DNA from: Effrenium voratum
Lineage: Eukaryota; Sar; Dinophyceae; Suessiales; Symbiodiniaceae
DNA length: 64,000 bases
Assembly: GCA_963377175.1 (NCBI GenBank)
Contig: CAUJNA010001241.1
Span: 1-64,000 of the forward strand
Reading direction: 5' to 3'
Under the pieces are notes generated by a model that was not told where the DNA came from, ran no database searches, and saw nothing but the letters and a program-made list of their open reading frames with translations. Positions 1 to 10,323 of this stretch are shown piece after piece. The position numbers and the translations under genes were made by a program. Each line of letters starts with the position of its first letter. The first letter of the stretch is position 1.

Positions 1-1396
1 GAGACGTGCCTCTCGAGCCTGAACTGGGAGTCCGACGCCGAGGAGGTGAGCTACCTGCTCCTCGTGGACTACGACTTCCCCCCGGAGCTGCACGACCACA
101 TGGACTGGGCTCCCCCCGCGCGCATGAAGGTCGGGAAGGGCCTGTACGGGCCGCACACCGCGGACATGGCGGAGCGCCTCGGCCTCTCCCCGTCGCCCTG
201 CGAGAAGCTCGTGCCCTTCCTCGGCATGCACGTGGAGGAGGGCGTGGACGGCACGCGGCTCAAGTTCCTGCGGGACGTGCTGGGCGCCAGGGTCTGGAGG
301 CTGCACAGGGCCTACCGCTTCGCCTGCAGCCCCTTCATGGCGGGCTTCATGGAGCTCAAGCACAGCGAGCGGAGGCAGCTCAGGACGGCGGGGAGCGTGG
401 TCGCCGAGAAGGTGGTGAAGCTCACCCAGAACGCCATCTTCGGCCGCTGCTGCATGAACCCCGACAAGTTCAGGAACACGAACGCCTACGTGGACCCGGC
501 CATGTTCGAGCGGGCCGTGGGCAAGAGCTCCGTGACGAACTTCGAGCTCCAGATCAACGACTCGGAGGGGTTCCTGGCCTTCGTGGAGACGCTCAAGACG
601 GACCGCAGCAAGGCCTGCATGAGCGTGCCCACCCAAGTCGGCGCCCGCACGCTGCAGCTCTCCAAGCTCATGATGGAGACGGCCTACTACCTCCACATGA
701 GGAGGCTCTTCCCGAAGATGAGGCTGCTCTTCACGGACACCGACTCCGTGATGGTGCAGATCTTCAAGCTGCAGGGCCCGCTCCACGCCATGGCCGAGGC
801 GAACCTGAACGGCGCCACCCTCTTCGACGTGGCCGGCAAGTCCAAGGACCCCGAGACAGACCTGAGCGCGCTCTCTGCAGCGGCGCGCGCCAAGGCCATC
901 GAGGTGATGGGCCAGCTGCAAGCTTGGCGACGAGACCTTCCCCGCCAGGATCCTGGAGTACGTGGGCCTGCGCTCCAAGATGTACAGCATCCTCACGGTC
1001 CAGCCCGACGGCGCGCGCAAGGAGAAGCGCAAGATCAAGGGCGTGCCGAAGAAGGCGGTGACCAACTTCCGGCATCTCGAGTACCGGGAGGTGCTGGAGG
1101 AAGGCAGCGAGCGCAGGGCGGCCTTCGCGCAGCTGCGCAGCCGCGCGCACGAGATAGCCGTGGAGACCGTAGAGAAGAAGTCGCTCTCGCCCTTCACCGA
1201 CAAGGTCTACGGCCTCGACGCTCACAACTCGCGGCCGCTGGGGCACTGGCGCAACCTGGAGCAGCTGCGGATGCTGGGCGCTTACGCTCCGCCAGGCTCT
1301 GCGCCCTTCGACCTCGTGATGGAGTTCCTCGTGGGGCCCCCGCCTCTGGGGCCCGCTCCGACATTGCCGCTGCGGCTGAGCCGATGCTGGGCGTAG
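1..1396 (+). pseudogene. Protein-primed-type family B DNA polymerase, C-terminal part, frameshifted
   Basis: This is the palm/thumb end of a viral or organellar family B DNA polymerase, the replicative enzyme of Polinton/Maverick elements. The frame is open from base 1, so the exonuclease domain and motif A lie outside the window. Motif B is seen as KLTQNAIFG (418-444) and motif C as TDTDS (733-747), with both catalytic aspartates kept. A frameshift near 917 moves the reading frame from frame 1 to frame 2; the continuing segment (about 920-1396) has the usual basic tail region rich in K and R. The GC-rich codon use matches the neighbouring integrase and fiber, so I assign it to the same decayed GC-rich virus. 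The family call is firm; protein priming is inferred from the Polinton context. Confidence 0.8.
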
Positions 1397-1461
1397 ACTG
1401 TCGGAACCTGAAAAAAAGAAAGATTCCGAGCTCTCGTTTTCTCGCTTTCTCGATAATGCTG

Positions 1462-2320
1462 ATTTCGAACCGCCGCAGCTGCTCAAAGAGATGACTTCCT
1501 CAGCGGCCTTCCGATGCGTGCAGGCATGGTTCCTGGAGAAGCCTGCCGCGTGGGCGGACGAGGACGCTCCCTGCCTTGCGGCTGCTCTGATGGCCCAGCG
1601 GCCTCCCTACGAGCGGCCTCGCGAGGACGCGCTGCTTGAGGCCGAGCGCTCGCACCAGCGGCATCTCATCGCGCAGCTCGATGAGGAGCTCCTCGATGAA
1701 ACTCAGCGCCGCGAGGATCGGAAGATCGACAACAAAATTCTCCGCAGGCAGCTGGACCGCTGCAACGAGTTCCTCAAGCAAACACGCAAGCGAGCGGTCG
1801 GGCGGAGGTAGTGTTGAGGTGCTGCTCCTCGATGAAACTCTGCGCCGTGAGGAGCGGGAGCGCGAGAACAGTGATCTCCGCCGGCGGGTGGGCGGCCTCA
1901 ACGATATCATCGACAGAGATCGCAAGCGAGCCAGGGAGCGCGTTGAAGAGCTGGAGCGCAGCAACATCCGTCAGCGGTGGAGCGCCTCGACGAGATCCTC
2001 GAGTGAGCGCGTTGATGAGCTTGAGGAGGATTTGGACAGGGCAAGGGGAACGCGCTAAAGAAAAAAAAGCCCGCCGAATGCTCGAATGCTTGATCAAAAA
2101 AACCCGCCGCAGCTGCTCAAAGAGATGACTTCCTCCAAGGCCTTCCGATGCGTGCAGGCATGGCTTCTGGAAAAGCCTGCCGCGTGGGCGGACGAGGACG
2201 CACCCTGCCTTGCGGCTGCTCTGATGGCCCAGCGGCCTTCCACCAAGCGGCCTCGCGAAGACGCGCTGCTCGAGGCCGAGCGCTCGCACCAGCGCCGCCG
2301 CATCGAGCTCCTCGAGGAGC
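1462..2320 (+). repeat. Direct repeat pair (~220 bp) at the coiled-coil genes
   Basis: Bases 1470-1690 and 2104-2320 match closely, both starting with the CCGCAGCTGCTCAAAGAG leader just before the ATG. The repeat covers the leader and the N-terminal coding part of both coiled-coil genes, so it reflects a tandem gene duplication that includes the 5' flank. Confidence 0.75.
1491..2058 (+). pseudogene. Coiled-coil protein, tandem copy 1, frameshifted
   Basis: I do not recognise the family. It starts at ATG 1491 (MTSSAAFRC). The first ~60 residues are compact and W/P-containing; the rest is strongly charged, with heptad-like E/R/L runs expected to form a coiled coil. The frame closes at 1811, but the coiled-coil character continues in frame 1 from about 1795 (VEVLLLDETLRREERER) to 2058, so a one-base frameshift has probably split a single ~190-residue protein. 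A second copy follows at 2125. The position between polymerase and integrase suggests an accessory or structural gene of the GC-rich virus, but nothing fixes the function. Confidence 0.45.
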
Positions 2321-2621
2321 AGCTGCTCGGCGAGGAAGCGGAAGTCCGCCTCGAGGAGCAATGCTTCGCTGCGAGCACGATCTGGAGGAAATCATGAGCG
2401 AGGTGAGCCACGTCTCTGCGGCTCTTCAAGCGCCGGCCACGCGCTCCCAGCGGGCAGAGCTTGCCCTGCGCTGGTTTGAGGCTCAGGATACGTGGAGCGG
2501 AAGGTGGGACGCGTGGGACGCGGTCCTAGATCATGGGGGCCCGCCCGAGCCCCCGGCCCGACCTGACGCGAAGAAGCTTGTCAGTGAGTGGCGGGCGGAG
2601 CTGTCGCGAGATGTAGAGTAG
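2125..2621 (+). pseudogene. Coiled-coil protein, tandem copy 2, frameshifted
   Basis: This paralogue of the gene at 1491 begins at ATG 2125 and is nearly identical to it over the first ~65 residues (shared MTSS...FRCVQAW start). Frame 1 closes at 2397; from about 2355 a related, charged segment continues in frame 3 to a stop at 2621, ending in a tryptophan-rich part (WFEAQDTWSGRWDAW). The two copies diverge after the shared head, so they may have been different proteins with a common N-terminal module. It is convergent with the integrase gene, whose open frame ends at 2526 on the other strand. Function unknown. Confidence 0.4.
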
Positions 2622-3641
2622 AGACGTAGAGGCACAGTCAAAAAGGAGGTGGAGCCTGGGGCCTCTCTGTAGCCTCCGCTGGCGGGATTGCACCTCCAAC
2701 CCCCGCGGTTCGGGAGCTGAGTTTTCGGGGACTTTTCGAAGATCCCTGTGCACCACCTTTTCCGGCCACCCCTCCACGCCAAACCTCGCCCCCATCTCCC
2801 CGCTCTCGGCGGAGACAACCCTGTACACCTTTTCGCTCCAGGCTATCTCGTTGACCCTGTAGGAGCCCCTGCTTTCGATCGGCTTAACCCTGATCCGAAC
2901 CATATCCCCGACCTTGATTTCCGGGCGGGTTACCTTGTGTTTGGCCCTGCGCTCGATGTTGCGCAGAGCAATCTCAGCCATTTCGGGGTCAGAGTAGGCG
3001 AGGTTCGGCGCCACCTGCGTGGTAGCGTGCTTCCTCCCGTTGATTTGGCTCAAGATGTCGGCCAGCATGAGGTGCCACTGCCCCCGCCGGCCCGCTCCGG
3101 CTGCTACGCGGCGCAACATGGCCTCCTTGATGGTGCGGATGGTGCGCTCCGCGAAGTAGGCGTGGCCCCTGGTCACCTGCTTCTCGATGTCCCAGAAATC
3201 CAACAGCTCCTTGAACTCCCTCTTGAACTCGGCGCCGTCGTCGGAGTACACGTTGGCCGGCACCCCCAGGGCTTGGAAGACCTTCTTCATGCCCGCCGCG
3301 GTGGTGCTCGCGAGACGGTCCTTCAGCGGCTCCGCGGCCACTTTCTTGGTGTGCGCGTCGATGGCCACCAGCATGAAGGGGTAGGGCTTGCCGCCGAAGG
3401 CCCTCATGTCGGCCAGGTCCACCTGCAGCTGGTTCATGGGCTCCAGAGGCACGAAGCAGTTGTAGCCTCTCTGCGGCCGGTCCTGGTTCACCCGGAGGCC
3501 GTCCAGAAACGCCTTCACCTCCCCTCTGGAGATGCTGGGGTCGCGCACCTGGGCCTGCTGCAGCGTCTGCGCTATGCTGCCGAAACCGGTGCGGGGATCC
3601 TCGTAGACGGCCTTGATGGTTTGTCTGCGAGCGTCAGCCAT
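2526..3641 (-). CDS. Polinton-type DDE (rve) integrase, GC-rich virus
   Basis: This retroviral-type integrase would catalyse insertion of the virus/transposon DNA. The chosen start is the ATG at 3641 (MADARRQTIKAVYEDP); the open frame extends further upstream but without integrase-like sequence. The N-terminal part has a helix-turn-helix-like region, followed by the catalytic core with D in QVDLADM, D in YSDDGAEF and E in YFAERTIRTIKEA, all present. A basic C-terminal domain follows (KVGDMVRIRVKPI, chromodomain/SH3-like). The last ~60 codons look less conserved, so the true C-terminus may be earlier. It lies just downstream of the fiber gene on the same strand. A truncated second copy lies at 55039-55644. 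Confidence 0.85.
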   Translation of the reverse strand: MADARRQTIKAVYEDPRTGFGSIAQTLQQAQVRDPSISRGEVKAFLDGLRVNQDRPQRGYNCFVPLEPMNQLQVDLADMRAFGGKPYPFMLVAIDAHTKKVAAEPLKDRLASTTAAGMKKVFQALGVPANVYSDDGAEFKREFKELLDFWDIEKQVTRGHAYFAERTIRTIKEAMLRRVAAGAGRRGQWHLMLADILSQINGRKHATTQVAPNLAYSDPEMAEIALRNIERRAKHKVTRPEIKVGDMVRIRVKPIESRGSYRVNEIAWSEKVYRVVSAESGEMGARFGVEGWPEKVVHRDLRKVPENSAPEPRGLEVQSRQRRLQRGPRLHLLFDCASTSLLYISRQLRPPLTDKLLRVRSGRGLGRAPMI

Positions 3642-3646
3642 GTTTC

Positions 3647-6600
3647 TTATGGGTTCTTCGGCCCCCGCTGGGCCTGCCAGGCTTCCACCTCGTCTAGCCG
3701 GCCCTGGAAGCCCTTGCACACCCCCCAGAGCACGCTGGTGAGGTGCGAGTAGTCGAGGGTGACCATCTCCGTGCCGTCGCTCCACCTCGCGGTGCCCGTC
3801 AGGTTCTTCCACTTCGCTCCTGTGAAGTCGTTTGACGCGAAGCCCAGCCTCAGGTCCTCGTTCATGTCCGGCGCTTGTACTGCTTGGCCTCCACGGAGTC
3901 GAACAGCTGCTGGAGCTCTGCCACGTCGGCCTTGGCCATCTCCGTCTTCACCCTGCTGTCCGACAAATTCGTGAAGCTCGTGTTGCAGACCACGTTGCCC
4001 GTGTTGCCCGCGATCACGAGGCAGCCGGGGTTCCTCTGGTTCGTGGTCAAGGACAGCTGCGTCGAGAGGCTCTTCGTCTGCACCAGCGCCTCATCGTTGA
4101 TCATGATGAGCTCGCACTGGTGCTTCCCGCCGTCCCGCTCCAGGAAGACCCTGGCGCTCTGGTTGCCCAGCAGCCGCAGCTCCGGGCCGCTGTCGGAGGC
4201 CGCGCTGTTGTTGGAGATCTGCAGCTTGCTCCAGCCCGCCCAGTTCTTCGTCAGTGAAGAATCTCCGAGAAGTCTGAGTGTTGGTCACGATGAAGCCGTG
4301 TTGGAGCGAAAGACTGCGCGAACAACGAGACCGTGCCCGAGCCGTCACGTCGCCGCCAGACCACCTGCCCACGACACTCCACCGCTTCCGAGCCAGGTGA
4401 GGTGCAGTCCCAGCTCCCACTCGCAGTAGTCCAGCGGGCCCGTGAGGCCGCCCCGTGATTCGCAGCGTGGCGCCCGTGAGCGCCCCGGGCTGCGATGCTC
4501 GCCGCGATGCTGGCGCCCCGAGGCCCGTCACGTGCCCGTCGCCCACCGTGGTGAAGTCCGGCGTTGGCCGTGTTGTTGATGGTTAGTGTGCTGCCCGTGA
4601 TTCCCGTGGCGGAGCTCAGCAGGCCCACGCTGGCCGCGCCGCTGATGCTCAGCGAGCTGCCTGACACGGCCCCCGTGGACGACAGCGTGGCCCCGGCGAC
4701 GGTGCCTGTGGCCGTGAGCGCGGCGCAGGAGACTGTGCCCGAGGCGTCCACGCCCGTCGTGAAAACGTCGGTGCAGTTCACGTCGTTGCGCAGCAGCTGG
4801 TCGCAGCCCACGTTGCCCTGCGCGGTGAGGCCGTCCAGCGTGGCCGAGCCCGTGAGGGCCAGCGAGTCCGCCAGCAAGTCCGTTACTGAGACAGACTCTC
4901 CCTCGAAGGCGCTGGCCCTGATCTGCATGCTGTACAGGTCCAGCGTGCCCGCCGACTGCTGCACCAGCCCGGGGATGGACACGCCGAAGGCTCCGAAGTG
5001 CAGCTTCGCGATTCCGCCCGGCGGCACCGAGAAGTCCAGGCGCGCCGTGCTCCCAGACGCCACGCGAGGGGCCGTGCCGAAAGGTGCCCCGTGACGCCCC
5101 ACGTAATGTCGTGTCGCGCGCTGACACGTAACATCACCCAAAGTTGAAGGCGTGCCCAGCCTGTACCGCAGCCGAAGGAGCGGCAGCCGAAGAGTAGCGT
5201 CTCCCCGCGTCAGCGGTAGGGGCGCGCGTTGTTCCCAGGCGAAAGCGCTCAGGGTCTGCGTACGCCTCCAGGCTGGAAGCCTCCCACCGTGAAGCTGGCC
5301 GAGGCCACGAGCTCTGGCTGTTGGAGCGCACCAGGAAATTTCCTAGCGTGGTGAGTGTGGGTTCCAGCAGCACCTCGCCCAGGGTGGCCAGCGTGACGTC
5401 GTCCGCCCCTCCGTCGAGGAACTCGTGCTTCAGCAGCAGCGCCGAGGCCGCCGTGTCCTCCTCCTCCACCGCGTTGCCGGTCTCCAGGGTTGCGTCCAGG
5501 ATCTGGAGGCCGTAGACGTCCACCGTTCCAGCCGTTTGGTTGGGCAGGCCCGGCGCCTGGAAGTGCGCCCCGAAGTGCAGCTTCGCAACTCCGTTGGGCG
5601 GCACTGTGAAGTACATCTTGGCCGTGCTCCAGGCGCCCTGGTCGCCCGCGAAGCTGCCGTACAATGGGTCGTAGATGTTGTCGGCCTCGGACATGACACC
5701 ACGAAGTTGGAGGCCGTGCCGAGCCGGTAGCGGCAGGCGAAGAGGAGCTCTCGGCCGGGCGTCAAGTTGTAGGTGCGCACAATGTTCCACGGGTTCGCCG
5801 CCAGGGTCAGGGTGTAGCCGTCCACGCTTACTCCCGCGGTGTGCGTGGCCAGGACCACGCTGCAGCCGCTGCTGGGGCAAACCGTCCAGTTTGACAGCGA
5901 GACGTCCGTGGGGCCCAGGATCTGCTCTCCTATGGCGGCCACCACCTCGTCGGCCCCTCCGTCGTCCGGAAAGCGCACAGCTATTTGCAGCGCCGAGGCT
6001 GCCTCCGTGACTCCGAGCTTGCCGGCAAGGAGGCCGTCTACTTGTGCGATGGTGTAGTAGCTGAGCAGCGCGGCGGCGATGCTCGAGGTCGTTGCCGTGT
6101 CCTGGTCTGCGGCTGAGCGGTACGCCACCAGCGCCGAGGTGATTGGTTGGTTGTGAAGACGTCCTGGTCCGGGCCCGTCCGGTAGGCCAGCAGCGCGCCC
6201 GCGATGGCGGCCTGCGTCTGCGTGTCCTGTGCGCTTGCCGTGCGGTAGTCTCCCAACAGCGCGTCTACCTGCGCCGAGGTGTAGTAGGCCAGCAGCGCTG
6301 CTGTGATGGCGCTGGTCGTCTCAGCGTCCTGCGCAGCCCCTGTGCGGTAGTCTCCCAACAGCGCGTCTACCTGAGCCGAGGTGTAGTAGGCCAGCAGGGC
6401 TGCTGTTATGGCGGCGTCAGTGCCCGCCGTGGAGTAGCAGTCTGCCGTGATGCTCAGTGTGTCGTCGCCGTTGGCAAGCGCAGCAGAGAGAGGAGCCATG
6501 AAATGCAGGTTGCGAACGACGTTACTTCCGCGAACGAGCTCCCAAGTCGTGAAGCCCGCCCAGGCCGGCGCGTTACCAACTCCGCCGCTGCCGGAAAGCT

Positions 6601-7702
6601 GCAGGGCTGCGAGCTCCGCGAGGATTGCGTCGAGGGCGCTCTGGAGCGTGGTCTCGCTGGCCGAGAGCGCGGCGTTCGTGGCGTATGAGGACAGCAGCGT
6701 CGCGTCGGCCTTGGCCCCCTGGAGCGCCGCGATGCTGGCGTCCCGGCTAGCAAGCTGCGCTGCGACGAAGGCCTCGGTGGCGAGACCCAGCAGGGCATTT
6801 GCTATCTTGGTGTCTACCTCCAGCGGCGTGTCCAGCCCGTCCACCGCGGAGAGCAGGGAGGCCAGCGCGCTTGCGTCCGCCTTGCCGAGGAGGGCGGCGT
6901 CCAGGGCTGCCGTGGTGACGGCGTCCAAGAGGGCCGTCGCTATCTTAGAGTCCACCTCCGAGGAAGTGTCCACGGCCGACTGCAGGGCGTAAGCAGTCAG
7001 GGCGCTAGCGTCTGCCTTGGAGGCCTGCAGCCCCGAGATGGAGGCGTCTCGGCTCGCGAGCTCGTAGGCCAGCGCCGCGGCGGTGACGGCCCCCAGGAGA
7101 GCGTTGGCCACCTTGGTGTCCACCTCCAGCGGCGTGATCCTTGCCGCTATGTCCAGGGAGTGCTGGTCCACCACCGTCTTGAGGCCGTAGTTGGCGGCCA
7201 CCGTGGCCAGCGTGGCGTTGTTGGCCGAGGCGATGGAGCCGTTCATGGCCGCCGTGGTGCTGTAGTTGGACAGCTTCAGGCCCACGCCGTCCGGGGTGCT
7301 CTTGGTGGCAACCACGCCCTCCAGCACGTCGAAGGCCGACTGGTCTGCCTTGTTGGAGAGACCCGTGGTCAGCGAGCTCTGCAGCGCTGCGATGCTGCTT
7401 CCGTGAGCGGCCACCTGACCGTCCGTGGTGGCCAGGGCCGCAGCCGTTGCTAGGGGCGCAATCGCCGGCGCCAGCGCGCTGCTGTCCAGCTTTGAGGCCA
7501 GCTCTGCGGTGACTCGGTCGTCCAGGGACTGGATGGCAGCGGCGTTGTTGCCCGAGGCTGCCGTGTTCACCGCCAGGTCAATCACTTGAGCGTAGGGAGT
7601 CAGAGCGAGGGCCAGCTGTCCTGCCGTGACGTGCGTGCCGTCAGTGACCTCTCCGTTGTCCAGGACCTCAGGGATGTTGCCCGTGACAGGTCCTTCAAAC
7701 AT
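3647..7702 (-). pseudogene. Giant repetitive fiber with S74-type C-terminal chaperone, multiply frameshifted
   Basis: This is a fiber or receptor-binding-like protein of the GC-rich virus. It starts at ATG 7702 (MFEGPVTGN). About 550 residues are open to 6038, rich in A, S and D, with coiled-coil-like repeats and at least three copies of a YYTSAQVDALLGDYRT unit. Frameshifts near 6100, 5850, 5140, 4250 and 3863 split the rest. The middle holds two lectin-like segments (around VRFPDDGGADEVVAAIGEQ and LHFGA), then a beta-rich shaft (GNVGCDQLL, SSTGAVSGSSLSI). The end is an S74/intramolecular chaperone: LSDSRVKTEM, QYKRR, then LDYSHLTSVLWG reaching 3647. The S74 end is split by an ATGA overlap at 3862-3865. 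Three further pieces of the same gene family lie at 9163, 55645 and 57236-60657. Confidence 0.75.
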
Positions 7703-9029
7703 GTTTTCTTAGGAGTAGTCGTTACGATCTCGTGTCACCGGGATGTTGCACTTTCGCAACGCCTTGAGTCGCCATTCGCCGGGTGTTCTGAGTGTATATC
7801 GACTCGCACGCGAAGTGGAAGTGGAGTATAAAATCACCCACTGGGCATGAGGCGATGAATTGGAAGTGGAGGATAAAATCACCCACTGGGCATGAGGCGA
7901 ACTCGCACGCTGAATTGGAAGTGTACGATAAAATCACACACTTGGCATGAGGTGATGAATTGGAAGTAAAAGATAAAACCGCCCACTTGGCATCAGGCGA
8001 TGAATTGGCCGAAGTGGCGCAGTGTCCTATAAAATCGGCCACTGGGCATGAGGCGATGAATTGGCCGAAAATGTCGGTCAAAAAAGGACACACCTCGGCC
8101 ACATGACGAGACCTGAACCAAAGTCAAGCATGCTGGCAGAAATTCGATTGAGGGGAAATAACCCTCAATTGCTACCACACTTCGAAGAAGTTTCTCAAAC
8201 AGTGAGAATCTGCAAAGGCGAACGCCAGCGCAACACCCGACCTGCGAATTTGAAGAAGCTCACCGTTTGAGCTCCTTCAGCAAAGTTCACCAAGACCGAA
8301 GCCGCGGAGCTGGTTTCGCTTTTCCAAGCCTTTTGCGCACTTTTCGGCCCCAAAGAGAGAGCGGTGACGAAGCGGTGACATCGCTGATGACCGTGTTTTT
8401 GGGCCAAAAAGCGCCGTTTTGGACTGGTAGCGAGAGCCCATGGTGAGATGGCTTAAGCGTTGCGCTGCTCTCCGTAGCGACGTTTCGGAGGCTCGATTCC
8501 TCCCGGGGCCTCGGCGGGCTGACGTGTTAGAGACCGGTGACTTCGGCGGTGACGAGCTCGGCGGGCTGACGCGTTACGTGGAAAAACCTCGGCGGGCTGA
8601 CGTGTTACTCGGAAGCACCTCGGCGGGCTGCCGCGTCAGACGCTGGCTGGCTCTGGGCTGTGCCTCGGCGGGCTGACGTGTTAGAGACCGGTGACTTCGG
8701 CGGTGACGAGCTCGGCGGGCTGGAATTCGCAGGTTTTTCGAGGCAGAACACGGATTTCGGAGCACTGCAAACACCTGGAGCAGGTTTTCGCAGGAAAACG
8801 AGCGAATTTGGAGCCCCGGGCAGCACTTTTGACGCCGGACACGAAAAACGCACTTTTCGGAGTTCGCCGTTTTCAGCGCTTTTTGCACCAAAAACGGAGT
8901 GGTGACATTGAGCGGTGACATCGGAAAAACGTTCAGCGGGTTGAAGAATTTGGCTGTTTTGCAGGGTTTTGCGACCCAAATCCGAAAATTAATAGGGTAG
9001 TATAAGCAGACATTCCTTACTACTCTGTC
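7703..9029. repeat. Non-coding repeat-rich block upstream of fiber, copy 1
   Basis: No credible gene lies here. From 7815 to 8065 there are about five to six imperfect tandem units of 45-60 bp, each with a GATAAAATC core, a CACTGGGCATGAGGCGA segment and a TGAATTGG end. From 8511 to 8725 the 12-mer CTCGGCGGGCTG occurs six times, with several GCGGTGAC words around it. The block ends at CCTTACTACT (about 9030). The same order of sequences recurs at 55928-57235, upstream of another fiber N-terminus. It could be a virus terminal region or promoter region. Confidence 0.6.
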
Positions 9030-9162
9030 TCAGTTCTTCTGAACGCTATCCCTGGCGGCGGTTTTCATGTTCTTGGACATCACTGTGTTGGGGCCTGGTT
9101 CCCAGACAGACCTTAATCAAGCAAGGGCCATCCTTCTCTCAGGCGCTGGTCTCTATGCCGCT
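9030..9162 (+). pseudogene. Reverse transcriptase scrap with internal deletions
   Basis: This stretch matches 39380-39660 of the retroelement RT gene but lacks three internal segments, including the YMDD catalytic region (39435-39535). The remaining blocks (TCTGAACGCTATCCCTGGC, TTGGACATCACTGT, AATCAAGCAAGG) are collinear with the parent. It starts directly after the repeat block and runs straight into a fiber fragment, so it is a deletion-riddled chimera rather than a gene. Confidence 0.7.
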
Positions 9163-9493
9163 GCCTACCGCACGGCGAGCGCGCAGGACACGCAGACGCA
9201 GGCCGCCATCGCGGGCATTAGCCGCCGACCAGGACACGGCAACGGCCTCGAGCGCCGCCGCCCTGCTCAGCTACTACACCGTCGCGCAGGTGGACGGTTT
9301 GGCAAGCTCGGAGCCGCGGAGGCAGCCTACAAATAGCCGTGCGCTTTCCGGACGACGGAGGGTCCGACGAGGTGGTGGCCGCCATCGGCGAGCAGATTCT
9401 GGGCCCCACAGGCGTCCCTGTCAAACTGGACGGCCCGCCCGTCCTGCAGCGAGCGTGGCCTGACCCTGGCAGTGAACCCCGGAACATCGTGTG
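9163..9493 (+). pseudogene. Fiber gene fragment
   Basis: This remnant of the GC-rich virus fiber lies on the strand opposite to the copy at 3647-7702. In several frames it reads YRTASAQDTQTQAAIA, LLSYYTVAQVDG and RFPDDGGSDEVVAAIGEQ, the same blocks seen in the complete copy, with frameshifts and deletions between them. It ends around the ATCGTGTG at 9486-9493, where the sequence changes to the 5' region of the retroelement. Confidence 0.7.
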
Positions 9494-10323
9494 CTCACTT
9501 GCCCTCGCCATTAAGGGCAAATGAGCGGCCCTCTGAGAGCTGATTTCTGCCCAAGGCGCGGTAAAACTGCACACGCACCCCGCTCCTTTGCCCTCACCGG
9601 TGAGGGTAAATGAGCGGGCCTCTGCGGGGAACTTATTTCTGCCCGAGGAGTAACTAGGTACGGTTCTTGATAGGGTCTTTGCTTGTTTGGGTAGCCCGTA
9701 GGTTGTTGCTTTGGTGGACATAGCTTCTCTCACTTGCACTGCCCTGTGCCCGCACAACTTGTAAAGGGACACTTTTGTGTGCCTGAAAGCTTTTGGGCAC
9801 TGCCCACCTGGCCTAATATCCTCCTTTGCGTGTCCACTCACTGCTAGTGTGAGGACTGCCTCGCCTTGTTTGTGTGATCACTGCTAGGGTAAGGCATTGC
9901 CTAGTCTGTGTGACCAACTCACTGCTAGTGGGCATGCCTCGCCTAGTCTGTTGACCTGCCTTGCCGTGACCTTGGTGTGTGCACCAACCCAAATTCCCTC
10001 AGGGGCTGAGTAGCTACTGTGCTCTCAAAATTTCGGGCTGAGTGACGAATGAGGGAAGCTGAAGCGAAGAAATCTGGCAGAGTGGGCCTCATCAAATTTA
10101 GTTTCGCCTGTCATCAAAGATATGCCCTTAAAGGGTACTAAGAATGAACAAAGTAAGGGTGAACCAAATTTGATACTGGGTAAGTCTACAGACCAGGCTA
10201 AGAGAACAAGGGACTCCAAAGGAAAATCCTTACAGATACTAGCGCCCCACCCGCTCCCTTGGGAGGCCAGATAGTGATGACGATATCGATGATAAGACTC
10301 CTGTTGACACGACTCACCCCAAG
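9494..10323 (+). promoter_or_regulatory. Probable 5' region of the giant retroelement, with hairpin and tandem repeats
   Basis: No gene is supported here. Two ~90 bp units start at 9499 and 9588, each opening with an inverted repeat: TTGCCCT/AGGGCAA at 9499-9520, and a nearly perfect 22 bp palindrome at 9588-9609. Both are followed by AAATGAGCGG and TTTCTGCCC. At 9839, 9879 and 9920 a 40-41 bp unit beginning CACTGCTAG repeats three times. The segment lies immediately before the first retroelement ORF, so I read it as the 5' untranslated/promoter region; the exact 5' end of the element is not visible. Confidence 0.4.

Noticed and set aside
3045..3057. TTTGGCTCAAG resembles the 3' part of the dinoflagellate spliced leader.
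   Set aside because: It lies on the antisense strand of the integrase codons for ILSQING; the second copy reads TTTGGTTCAAG, so it is coding sequence by chance.
7815..8065. Regular repeats that could suggest a CRISPR array.
   Set aside because: Units are imperfect, of uneven length, without unique spacers or cas genes, and the context is eukaryotic.
8441..8505. tRNA-like stretch with a good T-arm (GGAGG/CCTCC around CTCGATT).
   Set aside because: No matching acceptor stem is present and the D- and anticodon arms are poor. At most a decayed tRNA-derived repeat.
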